Positions 16,218 to 21,682 of a stretch of 24,946 bases of DNA are shown one piece after another. Under the pieces are notes generated by a model, which was not told where the DNA came from, did no database searches, and worked only from the letters and a program-made list of their open reading frames with translations. Source of the stretch: a virus. Where the stretch lies: positions 1 to 24,946 of IMG/VR virus record IMGVR_UViG_3300030110_005329. One strand, 5' to 3'. Every line of letters begins with the position of its first letter. Positions within the stretch are counted from its first letter, which is position 1. The position numbers and the translations under genes are program-made.

Positions 16218-16422
16218 TCTGGTTGGTGTCGTTGTCATTGTTTTTGGAGCTGTTTTTCTGGACCTAGCGACATTGGTTTTTAAAAACGACCTTTACTTGC
16301 TCACACTTTTGGGGACTTTCAACAACTGGTTTTCTTTGGGTGTTTGGTTCGCCGGATTGCAGGCAATCATCAGTCTTGCTTTGGTTGTGCTAGGCGTTAA
16401 AATAATACAATGGCAAAGATAA
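16204..16422 (+). CDS. Small two-span membrane protein
   Basis: A 72-aa protein starting MKAGSLVGVVVIVFGAVFLD. Two hydrophobic segments are clear, at about 5-27 and 44-67, joined by FKNDLYLLTLLGTFNN, with a short basic tail (QWQR). It is the only clear two-span protein in the rightward operon. The topology would suit a holin or superinfection protein, but no lysis enzyme is nearby, so I do not assign one. The start is the ATG after GCGGAA; it overlaps the upstream gene by 14 bases and the next by 13. Confidence 0.6.
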   Translation: MKAGSLVGVVVIVFGAVFLDLATLVFKNDLYLLTLLGTFNNWFSLGVWFAGLQAIISLALVVLGVKIIQWQR

Positions 16423-16700
16423 GAAGCATTGTGGGTATTGGACCAAAAAAATTGTCTGACTGGGCGGAGTTTTTAGAAGATTCCGGTGAGGCTATGTTGG
16501 TTGCAGACGGGTTTGAAGAAGCCTTTGTGGGTGTTTCAAACGAATGGGGTCCACCTCGAGCCGTTTACAGCTACGATCACTGCGTTCAGGTGCTTACACG
16601 AGACATGAGCCTTGAAGATGCGGTCGAACACATGGAGTTTAATGTTGTGGGAGCCTATGTTGGAGAACAAACACCCATTTTTGTGAGGGAATACGTATGA
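16410..16700 (+). CDS. Conserved phage protein of unknown function (DGFE..FVGV family)
   Basis: A 96-aa protein starting MAKIRSIVGIGPKKLSDW. The core has DGFEEAFVGV, then RAVYSYDHCVQVL, then a segment EDAVEHMEFNVVGAYVGEQT followed by PIFV. I recall this core as very common in marine T4-like and podovirus genomes, always without a known role. No membrane segments are seen. It overlaps both neighbours, and its ATGA junction with the next gene shows coupling. Confidence 0.75.
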   Translation: MAKIRSIVGIGPKKLSDWAEFLEDSGEAMLVADGFEEAFVGVSNEWGPPRAVYSYDHCVQVLTRDMSLEDAVEHMEFNVVGAYVGEQTPIFVREYV

Positions 16701-17005
16701 CAACTGAAAAAGAATTGTGGGAAGAAGAAACTAGAACGGTTTTGGAAGAAACCAAGTCTATACACAAATGGAATAAGGAGGATATGGTCAACCATCCACC
16801 GCATTATAAAAAAGGTGATATGGAAGCGATCAAGGTCATTGAAGCGGGGATCGGGGACCAGGGATTCGTTGGATATTTGCTCGGAAACATAATGAAGTAT
16901 CTTTTGAGGTTTCCACACAAAGGCAAACCCATCGAGGATCTAAAGAAGGCCCGGTGGTATTTGGACCGACTGATACTCGTGGTTTCAAAACAACAAGACC
17001 AGTAA
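16697..17005 (+). CDS. DUF3310 protein, T7 gp1.7-like
   Basis: A 102-aa protein. The signature is VNHPPHYKKG at 31-40, then GFVGYLLGNIMKYLLRFPHK and EDLKKARWYLDRLI at 80-93, which is the DUF3310 domain. T7 gp1.7, which carries this domain, is a nucleotide kinase acting on dTMP/dGMP, so a role in nucleotide supply is possible; the residues needed for that cannot be checked by eye. The N-terminal 30 residues are a charged helix. It is the last gene of this run and is followed by the repeat-rich gap. Confidence 0.75.
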   Translation: MTTEKELWEEETRTVLEETKSIHKWNKEDMVNHPPHYKKGDMEAIKVIEAGIGDQGFVGYLLGNIMKYLLRFPHKGKPIEDLKKARWYLDRLILVVSKQQDQ

Positions 17006-17017
17006 AATGTTATATGG
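17006..17017 (+). repeat. Direct repeat AATGTTATATGG, copy 1
   Basis: This 12-base sequence recurs exactly at 17202-17213. In both copies a CGTCTAA motif follows within about 15 bases. A related TGTTATATGGG lies on the minus strand at 21062-21072. Confidence 0.6.
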
Positions 17018-17201
17018 ACGAATGTTCGTCTAATACATATCTAATATAATACTGGAAACCCTATATACCCTACTTTTCATCAAAACATTATATCTTAGAT
17101 GGATTTTTGAGTTTTTCAGAGAAAAAGACTATCACGTGCAACGAACAAATTCCGTCTAACACGGAGTAATTTGCTCCAAATATAAGCCCTATAGGGGTTT
17201 C

Positions 17202-17213
17202 AATGTTATATGG
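17202..17213 (+). repeat. Direct repeat AATGTTATATGG, copy 2
   Basis: Second exact copy, 196 bases after the first. It is followed by CGTCTAA, CATCTAA and AATCTAA within 30 bases. Confidence 0.6.
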
Positions 17214-17349
17214 GCCGTCTAAGGTTCATCTAATAATCTAAGGAAAAAAGGGTGTTTTTGCGCATTTGCCATAGTAAAAAAAGCAAATTTTTATGAGACA
17301 GGACTTATGGTCTAACATTTTTGCCCTTGATTTATAAGGAGTTTAGCGT

Positions 17350-17394
17350 ATGCGATGGCTCTTATGGGGTTTACTATGGCTCTTTTATTGCTAA
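17350..17394 (+). CDS. 14-residue hydrophobic leader-like peptide
   Basis: MRWLLWGLLWLFYC then TAA. AAGGAG (17336-17341) sits eight bases upstream, one of the better ribosome binding sites in the region, while the terminase start only 9 bases after the stop has no good one. The peptide is almost entirely hydrophobic with three Trp. It may be a coupling leader for the terminase or a micro membrane peptide. With only 14 codons, chance cannot be excluded. Confidence 0.4.
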   Translation: MRWLLWGLLWLFYC

Positions 17395-17403
17395 ACTTCG
17401 GGT

Positions 17404-17904
17404 ATGGAAAACGGTTCTGGCAACCCTACAGGGAAAAACAGTAAGCACCTCACAGACAAACAAAAAAGGTTTGCAAGAGAGTTTGTTTACAACGACGGAA
17501 CAAAAACCAAAACAGAATGTGCGATAGATGCAGGCTATGGCAAATCAAGCGCACACGTACGAGCCTCAGAACTTACCAACCCAAGAAAGTTTCCTTTGGT
17601 TGTTCGATACATACAAGAACTACAAAGCGAAGTGCAGCAAAAGTTTGATGTCACTTTTGACAGACACATCAGAAAACTTGCTGAGATTCGAGACCAAGCC
17701 ATTGATAAAGGTAATTTGACCGCCGCTGTTTCTGCCGAAGTGCAAAGAGGCCGTGCCGCTGGAATTTACGTTGAAAGAAAAGAGATCCGCACAGGTACGC
17801 TCGAATCTTTGTCAGAAAAACAAATAAAACAGAAAATAGACGCTTTACTTGCAGACTACCAACCTTTGCTCGAAGCCGAAGAAGCTGAGTTTGAGGAAGT
17901 TTAG
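17404..17904 (+). CDS. terS: Terminase small subunit
   Basis: A 166-aa protein with the terminase_2 pattern: LTDKQKRFAREFV (16-28), TKTECAIDAGYGKSSAHVRA (helix-turn-helix, 35-54), then NPRKFPLVVRYIQEL. A helical oligomerisation region and an acidic tail (EAEEAEFEEV) follow. It should recognise the packaging site and hand DNA to the large subunit. The large subunit is unusually far away (start at 24740). The ATG at 17404 has little ribosome binding site of its own, so translation may depend on the short hydrophobic ORF just upstream. The terminal GAGGAA codons also provide the binding site for the next gene. Confidence 0.82.
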   Translation: MENGSGNPTGKNSKHLTDKQKRFAREFVYNDGTKTKTECAIDAGYGKSSAHVRASELTNPRKFPLVVRYIQELQSEVQQKFDVTFDRHIRKLAEIRDQAIDKGNLTAAVSAEVQRGRAAGIYVERKEIRTGTLESLSEKQIKQKIDALLADYQPLLEAEEAEFEEV

Positions 17905-18047
17905 TGGTTTTGTACACAGAACAGCAACTCGAAGACTGCTATAAAATATACTGCAAGGAACAAAGTTTGAACGACATGTCTTTTATGTCTTTAATTGATT
18001 TTAGAAAAATGTTTGAAAAGATGATGGAACGCCTTTACAGTGCTTAA
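17904..18047 (+). CDS. Small conserved phage protein
   Basis: A 47-aa protein starting at GTG: MVLYTEQQLEDCYKIYCKEQ, then SLNDMSFMSLIDFRKMFEKM. I recall short proteins of this pattern (YTxxQLxxCYKIY, FMSLxDFRxMFE) from marine phages, beside structural or terminase genes, function unknown. The start shares its first base with the terminase stop and has GAGGAA five bases upstream. Its last four bases overlap the convergent gene. Confidence 0.6.
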   Translation: MVLYTEQQLEDCYKIYCKEQSLNDMSFMSLIDFRKMFEKMMERLYSA

Positions 18048-18241
18048 TCCCCTGGAAGTCTCCAAGTCCACTTTTCAAAATCTTCTTGTCGCCAACCTCT
18101 GTTGACCAATTCCACCGTTATTGCGCTCGTCAGTTCAGCGTGAACTCTAGCCTCTTTCTTTAGTTCGTTGTGCAACCTTAAAATTTCAACATCAGACATT
18201 TCTGATAAAGAATCTTGCTTTACTTTAGCTATCATAACCAT
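18044..18241 (-). CDS. Small helical hypothetical protein, last of the leftward small-gene cluster
   Basis: A 65-aa protein starting MVMIAKVKQDSLSEMSDVEI. A long helix (VEILRLHNELKKEARVHAEL) is followed by WRQEDFEKWTWRLPGD. A start two codons later (18235) is also possible. It overlaps the preceding gene by 17 bases and the convergent 47-aa gene by 4. Function unknown. Confidence 0.55.
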   Translation of the reverse strand: MVMIAKVKQDSLSEMSDVEILRLHNELKKEARVHAELTSAITVELVNRGWRQEDFEKWTWRLPGD

Positions 18242-18518
18242 AAAACTTTCTTGCTCCGTTGGGTTTTTTGTTCCATTCTTTTTCCGAGACACGTTTTCCC
18301 TCATAAAAATAGGTCTTGGTCCACGTTCCTTCTTCCACCACTCGTTCTTTCGTCTTCTTAACAGAAGTGTCTGCCTCAATGAGTTCCTGCACAAAGGCTT
18401 GGACAATCTTGGTCAACTCTTTTCGAGTCAATAGTTTTTTGTGGGTCGTGCCTGTATATTTTTGAGCAAGGTTCAAACGCTCGTCCTTGGTAAGGTCTAT
18501 AGGAATATTGGTTCTCAT
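18225..18518 (-). CDS. Hypothetical protein with a possible DNA-binding N-terminus
   Basis: A 97-aa basic protein starting MRTNIPIDLTKDERLNLAQK. TRKELTKIVQAFVQELIE looks like a helix of a small DNA-binding or RHH-like fold, preceded by a strand-like RTNIPIDL, but the match is weak. The C-terminal half, TWTKTYFYEGKRVSEKEWNK, looks like beta strands. The ATG overlaps the previous stop (ATGA). An upstream in-frame start at 18560 would only read through the preceding gene. Confidence 0.55.
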   Translation of the reverse strand: MRTNIPIDLTKDERLNLAQKYTGTTHKKLLTRKELTKIVQAFVQELIEADTSVKKTKERVVEEGTWTKTYFYEGKRVSEKEWNKKPNGARKFYGYDS

Positions 18519-18757
18519 TGGCTTGTACCAATTTCCTTGTAGTATGTTTTTAACAACCAATCGTGGTTTTTTCTGTAGTATCGAAACACGTTTTTGTATT
18601 CTTCTTGCCCGTGTTCTCGTCTTTCCCTACAGTTTTTGTCAAACATTCTAAAAACAAACACCTTAAAGCCGTTCGTTAAAACATTCTCTCGTTCTTGTTT
18701 TGATACAGGAAACAACTTCAATTGCTCCCACTCGTTCTTACGCCATATTTTTGTCAT
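18515..18757 (-). CDS. Small basic hypothetical protein
   Basis: An 80-aa protein starting MTKIWRKNEWEQLKLF, rich in Lys, Arg, Tyr and Phe (VFVFRMFDKNCRERREHGQE, NVFRYYRKNHDWLL). It has a strong ribosome binding site, AAGGAGG, five bases before the ATG, so it is probably well expressed. The charge suggests nucleic-acid binding, but no known motif is visible. It overlaps the upstream gene by 20 bases. Confidence 0.6.
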   Translation of the reverse strand: MTKIWRKNEWEQLKLFPVSKQERENVLTNGFKVFVFRMFDKNCRERREHGQEEYKNVFRYYRKNHDWLLKTYYKEIGTSQ

Positions 18758-18962
18758 GCGTCCTCCTTTCTTTTTTGTAGATCGCTTTCGCTCTCTGGAT
18801 TAATAAACTATTGACTTGCGGGCTTGCTGTTTCTTTTGGGTTCCAAAACTTTGTTTGGCCCGTCTCGTGATCTATCTCAAATCGTATGTTGCCACGTCCG
18901 AAACCAAGATAAACCACTCCCCCATTGTCTGAGGTAAAATTAACTTTTGCACCATTACTCAT
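18738..18962 (-). CDS. Small hypothetical protein
   Basis: A 74-aa protein starting MSNGAKVNFTSDNGGVVYLG. The first half looks like a small beta fold (VVYLGFGRGNIRFEIDHETG) and the second like a basic helix (LLIQRAKAIYKKERRTHDKN). The start at 18962 is set by an 8-base overlap with the previous stop (ATGAGTAA) and an AAGGAGA site upstream. Not recognised. Confidence 0.55.
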   Translation of the reverse strand: MSNGAKVNFTSDNGGVVYLGFGRGNIRFEIDHETGQTKFWNPKETASPQVNSLLIQRAKAIYKKERRTHDKNMA

Positions 18963-19161
18963 CGCTTTTCTCCTTTTTGTAAGCACAAATTAAAAAATTG
19001 TAGCCTTCTGCATCGGAGTCAAACCCAATCAACTCACTCAATATTGTTGGTATGTTTGCTTTATGTGAGTCAGCCAGATCAAAGCCGAACCAAACCCCAT
19101 CGGGCAAAACTTCCCACCCATTATTTTTGAGGTCTTTTTCATTAAAATTAAATTTACTCAT
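18955..19161 (-). CDS. Small hypothetical protein
   Basis: A 68-aa protein starting MSKFNFNEKDLKNNGWEVLP. It contains DGVWFGFDLADSHKANIPTI and an aromatic-rich NFLICAYKKEK. No recognised domain. The ATG lies in the repeated junction sequence GCGATGAGTAA shared by several genes here. Confidence 0.55.
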   Translation of the reverse strand: MSKFNFNEKDLKNNGWEVLPDGVWFGFDLADSHKANIPTILSELIGFDSDAEGYNFLICAYKKEKSDE

Positions 19162-19492
19162 CGCTCGCCTCCTCTATTGACATATAGTTATCGTCTATCG
19201 CTTGAGCTTCATCGTCTTCGGTTTCCTCATTGAATGAGCCAAGCATATCAGCAACATCACCTTGGTCTATCTTATTACTGCTTTCTTTGATTAGCACAGT
19301 TTCCATTATGGCTTCAACCTGATCAACAATGTCTATAAACTCGTCTTGCTTTTCTTCTGTCCTGACTTCGTTTCCGTCTTCGTCAACAACCCATATTGGA
19401 TCGAGCGAGCTGTATTCAAGAATGTAATTGGATAAAGTTGCATAGAGTTCAACCCAATTTTCACTAGATATGATGTTTCTGTTATCACTCAT
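19154..19492 (-). CDS. Acidic hypothetical protein
   Basis: A 112-aa very acidic protein starting MSDNRNIISSENWVELYATL. It has DPIWVVDEDGNEVRTEEKQD, a helix (FIDIVDQVEAIMETVLI) and an acidic end (EETEDDEAQAIDD, then MSIEEASDE). The final EEASDE is encoded by the next gene's ribosome binding site and start region. The start shares one base with the previous stop (TAATG). A DNA-mimic role is possible but not shown. Confidence 0.55.
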   Translation of the reverse strand: MSDNRNIISSENWVELYATLSNYILEYSSLDPIWVVDEDGNEVRTEEKQDEFIDIVDQVEAIMETVLIKESSNKIDQGDVADMLGSFNEETEDDEAQAIDDNYMSIEEASDE

Positions 19493-19686
19493 TACTTGCC
19501 TCCCCAATCATTCCTTGAATAAACACCCAGAAGCTCGTCCATTCTCTGTTGAATAAACTCCATTCTCGGCTCGAATTGTGTGATCCCCAAATCGTCTGCT
19601 TGTTTTGCTGCCTGTACTCTAGCCTGCTCAAACAACTGGCTCTGTACCTTGAGGAAGTGTTGCAGGTTGTCGGTTATTCTACTCAT
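19492..19686 (-). CDS. Small helical hypothetical protein
   Basis: A 64-aa protein starting MSRITDNLQHFLKVQSQLFE, predicted all-helical and Gln-rich (QARVQAAKQADD, FIQQRMDELLGVY), so it may form a coiled-coil oligomer. The start at 19686 lies in the ATGAGTAG overlap with the previous gene, next to GAGGAGG. Function unknown. Confidence 0.55.
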   Translation of the reverse strand: MSRITDNLQHFLKVQSQLFEQARVQAAKQADDLGITQFEPRMEFIQQRMDELLGVYSRNDWGGK

Positions 19687-19969
19687 CACTTGCCTCCTCT
19701 ATCAAAACCCTAATTTCATTTTTTGCGTTTTCCAGACAAGCATCTTCATCCCCCATACAACACAAGTCTTCAGAAATAATTTCCTCGTCTTGGTTATAAA
19801 TTTGGTATCCGTAGTTGCCTATTTCATCGCCACTTAAAATGTCCATGTTTTCTGTCTTTTCATATTCAACAAACTCTGGATCTGGTGTCAGCGAGAACAC
19901 ACTAATTAAATAATCCTTGTGCTGTGCCAAAATTACCCTGTGCGCTCTTTTTATACTTGGTTCACTCAT
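19679..19969 (-). CDS. Acidic hypothetical protein
   Basis: A 96-aa protein starting MSEPSIKRAHRVILAQHKDY. The first part is a probable helix-strand unit (HRVILAQHKDYLISVFSL). The middle is acidic (DILSGDEIGNYGYQIYNQDE) with paired cysteines (DLCCMGDEDAC). It ends in IEEASDE, the same tail as the gene at 19154, because both overlap the same ribosome-binding junction sequence. Not recognised. Confidence 0.55.
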   Translation of the reverse strand: MSEPSIKRAHRVILAQHKDYLISVFSLTPDPEFVEYEKTENMDILSGDEIGNYGYQIYNQDEEIISEDLCCMGDEDACLENAKNEIRVLIEEASDE

Positions 19970-20156
19970 CTCGTTTTTCCCCCTGCTCTAGTTTTAGTCT
20001 GATTGTCATTCTTCCATGACCTGTATCAATCAGTATTCGGTCAATTATTTTGCCCATGTGGTATTCCGTTTCCGTCAACCCCAAAGCATATTTCTCTGTT
20101 TCATCGGCATCTACTAACGCTTTCCAATGAAAGTGTATTTCTTCAGTTAGACTCAT
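19962..20156 (-). CDS. Small hypothetical protein, MSLTEE start type
   Basis: A 64-aa protein starting MSLTEEIHFHWKALVDADET. It contains KYALGLTETEYHMGKIIDRI and a beta-like end (HGRMTIRLKLEQ). Its first 19 bases are identical to the start of the gene at 20323, although the rest differs. Function unknown. Confidence 0.55.
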   Translation of the reverse strand: MSLTEEIHFHWKALVDADETEKYALGLTETEYHMGKIIDRILIDTGHGRMTIRLKLEQGEKRDE

Positions 20157-20323
20157 ATCCTTTCCCCTTCTTCATCAAACAAACCATCGGCTTCTATGTA
20201 GCCACCTTTTGCTTGCTTTAAAATCCATGCAGACCAGTCTTTCTCTATCTCTTTTATATCTTCTTCACTAACGACTAAACTGCCTAAATCCTGTGTGTAA
20301 TATTTTTCTTCAGTTAGACTCAT
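20153..20323 (-). CDS. Small acidic hypothetical protein, MSLTEE start type
   Basis: A 56-aa protein starting MSLTEEKYYTQDLGSLVVSE, with an acidic helix (EDIKEIEKDWSAWILKQA) and the ending DGLFDEEGERI. I start at 20323, where GGGGGAAGGAC precedes ATG and the previous stop overlaps by four bases; the frame stays open six codons further upstream. Function unknown. Confidence 0.55.
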   Translation of the reverse strand: MSLTEEKYYTQDLGSLVVSEEDIKEIEKDWSAWILKQAKGGYIEADGLFDEEGERI

Positions 20324-20496
20324 GTCCTTCCCCCATTCCATATTACAAACGCAAGACAGTTTATAACGAACCCAATTACTATTATAAAAAAGGCTATTGG
20401 CATCATGTCAGTCATATTCCAAAGGAACAAACCACTAGCGACCATGAACCAACCAATCAACGAGGTGATCAAACCTATTATTACTTTATCAAGCAT
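20320..20496 (-). CDS. Small two-span membrane protein
   Basis: A 58-aa protein starting MLDKVIIGLITSLIGWFMVA. Two membrane spans are seen at about 4-22 and 30-51 (AFFIIVIGFVINCLAFVIW), joined by a short loop with NMTDMM. The start at 20496 follows AAAGGGGGAG and overlaps the previous gene by 8 bases. This could be a membrane modifier or holin-like protein; nothing in the neighbourhood supports lysis. Confidence 0.6.
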   Translation of the reverse strand: MLDKVIIGLITSLIGWFMVASGLFLWNMTDMMPIAFFIIVIGFVINCLAFVIWNGGRT

Positions 20497-20701
20497 GATC
20501 TCCCCCTTTCTTTTCTGGCTTAACAAAGCCACCTTTCTTGATGCCTTCCAATCTCATGGGCAACACAAAAAAGGAGTTGCATAAATCACAGGCTCTCCCG
20601 TCTTTGAAAGGTCGTGCATTGTGTCCGTACTGCCACCCATGTTCATCGGGCTGTATTTCCATTTCGCAAATGTCACAATTGATTATTTTTTCTTCAGTCA
20701 T
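20489..20701 (-). CDS. Small zinc-finger-like protein
   Basis: A 70-aa protein with two CxxC pairs: CDIC (9-12) and CDLC (39-42), separated by GWQYGHNARPFKDGRA. This suggests one zinc site. I recall small phage and bacterial proteins with this GHNAxPxxDGRxCxxCN pattern, function unknown. The tail is Lys/Gly-rich. The ATG follows AGAGGGGAGA, and the start lies two bases after the previous stop codon. Confidence 0.65.
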   Translation of the reverse strand: MTEEKIINCDICEMEIQPDEHGWQYGHNARPFKDGRACDLCNSFFVLPMRLEGIKKGGFVKPEKKGGDHA

Positions 20702-20703
20702 TT

Positions 20704-20994
20704 TTATCTCCCCTCTGTAATGAATGTATTTGGTCTAAGAATATGGATCGAAAGATCACCACTATCAATCATCTTTTGTAGGGCTTTATCGGCTTTTGAC
20801 ATACCGCCTTCTTGATCTTTGGGATTGTAAGCACCGACAAGAATTTCATAGCCAAGTGACTGGATGTCGTTGAGGTGAGTGTGAGTGAAAGTTTTGCTGT
20901 TGGTTAGCTTGGCTAATTTCTTTGCTGTCTCACACTTTGGATAGCAAAGTTCGTTGCCATAAACATTTTTGTAATATACTGTTATCGTTTTCAT
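20704..20994 (-). CDS. Hypothetical protein, first gene of the leftward small-gene cluster
   Basis: A 96-aa protein starting MKTITVYYKNVYGNELCYPK. It has an alternating strand-helix pattern (TITVYYKNVYG, ETAKKLAKLTN, GYEILVGAYNP, KADKALQKMIDSG), and CYPKC near the N-terminus recalls thioredoxin/glutaredoxin-like folds, but the spacing (C17-x3-C21) is not the usual CxxC, so I do not name it. AAGGA precedes the ATG. It leads the 13-gene run down to 18044. Confidence 0.6.
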   Translation of the reverse strand: MKTITVYYKNVYGNELCYPKCETAKKLAKLTNSKTFTHTHLNDIQSLGYEILVGAYNPKDQEGGMSKADKALQKMIDSGDLSIHILRPNTFITEGR

Positions 20995-21100
20995 AATTTA
21001 TCCTTTTTTTAGTTTTTATTATTTATTATACAGACATTTATGCCTTTTTCCACCAATATATCCCATATAACAAAGACTTACAAAACCCCAAAAATTTACT
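20995..21100. promoter_or_regulatory. Divergent control region
   Basis: 106 AT-rich bases between the leftward cluster and the rightward nuclease gene. On the minus strand a perfect -10 TATAAT is at 21025-21030 without a clear -35. TGTTATATGGG on the minus strand at 21062-21072 matches the direct repeats near 17006 and 17202. Confidence 0.4.
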
Positions 21101-21511
21101 GTGGCTAATCCTGAGACAAATTTCTGGAAACAGGTAAAGAAAAATCTGCCTAAATATCGTTGGGTTAGGATCGAATCTTGGGCAACACAAGGTGTTCCCG
21201 ATCTGTTGGGGTTCACTGAGGAAGGAAGGCTATTCACAATCGAATTGAAAGTAAGCAAAAGTAATCGCATATCTATCTCACCACACCAAATAGCGTTCCA
21301 TGTTGAAAGAGAAGACTGTCCGTGTTTTATCTTGGTCAAGCGGTCCTCGGAGAAGGAACCGAAAAAATCTGAGGTGTTGTTGTATGAGGCAGGGAAGATA
21401 CGAGAGATCAGCGAACAGGGGACAAGGATTAAACCCGTGTTCGCGCTCTCGTATCCCCACAACTGGAAAGAGTTGGAAAATTTTTTGGACAAATCTGTAA
21501 ATAGTTCTTGA
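21101..21511 (+). CDS. VRR-NUC family nuclease
   Basis: A 136-aa single-domain nuclease. RIESWATQGVPDLLGF carries G31xPD34, TIELKVS carries E48 and K50 of the PD-(D/E)XK core, and Q63 is in SPHQIAF. This is the virus-type replication-repair nuclease pattern; relatives act on branched DNA such as Holliday junctions or as nicking enzymes. The GTG start has no visible ribosome binding site, so expression may be low or the start leaderless. It stands alone on the plus strand, divergent from the leftward cluster and convergent with the gene at 21683. Confidence 0.82.
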   Translation: MANPETNFWKQVKKNLPKYRWVRIESWATQGVPDLLGFTEEGRLFTIELKVSKSNRISISPHQIAFHVEREDCPCFILVKRSSEKEPKKSEVLLYEAGKIREISEQGTRIKPVFALSYPHNWKELENFLDKSVNSS

Positions 21512-21514
21512 CCA

Positions 21515-21557
21515 ATGGTGGAAGACGGAAAAAGCGGGACGCCCGTTCTTCCACCAT
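21515..21557. repeat. Stem-junction element, short form
   Basis: ATGGTGGAAGA (21515-21525) pairs perfectly with TCTTCCACCAT (21547-21557). Inside, CGG pairs with CCG past one unpaired base, then GCG-GGA-CGC forms a small hairpin beside an A-rich bulge. It lies between two convergent genes, so a two-way terminator is the simplest role. Its right half is nearly identical to the element at 22346-22408. Confidence 0.65.
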
Positions 21558-21682
21558 CAAAGAAAAACACACACTCGTTGCTCGTTTTTTCAGCATGATT
21601 ATTTTTATTTTTTCTTTGGGAAAGGTGTCCGCGATCCGTTGGGATAAATAGGAATATAACAACGGACCGCGAACCAAGGGCA
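21558..21682. other. Intergenic region between convergent genes
   Basis: 125 bases with no gene seen. It holds the inverted repeat at 21628-21673 and an A/T-rich stretch. Together with the stem-junction element it separates the nuclease gene (+) from the gene at 21683 (-). Confidence 0.4.
21628..21673 (-). terminator. Inverted repeat, probable leftward terminator
   Basis: On the minus strand TTCGCGGTCCGTTG and CAACGGATCGCGGA form a 14-bp stem with two G-U pairs and an 18-base loop. On the plus strand the same positions are A-C mismatches, so the structure favours minus-strand RNA. It follows the leftward gene that ends at 21683. No T-run follows closely. Confidence 0.45.

Larger units (their letters stand above)
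17006..17349. other. Gene-free, repeat-rich region before the small terminase
   Basis: 344 bases without a convincing gene. They hold two copies of AATGTTATATGG and many TCTAA motifs: CGTCTAA at 17027, 17153 and 17216, TATCTAA at 17038, CATCTAA at 17227, AATCTAA at 17235, GGTCTAA at 17309, and TTAGATG (reverse) at 17095. CCCTATAGGG (17188-17197) is a full palindrome. A perfect -10 box TATAAT is at 17045-17050, without a good -35. Such dense short repeats are typical of replication origins or regulator-binding regions; which one applies here is open. Confidence 0.5.

Noticed and set aside
16204-16422. Two-span membrane protein as a holin
   Set aside because: No endolysin or spanin gene is nearby and the two-span pattern alone is not specific.
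18225-18518. Toxin-antitoxin pair with the gene at 18044
   Set aside because: Size and overlap fit, but neither protein shows a toxin motif and the whole cluster is organised in the same overlapping way.
20704-20994. Thioredoxin or glutaredoxin
   Set aside because: The cysteines are spaced C-x3-C, and no cis-Pro region or clear redox motif is visible.
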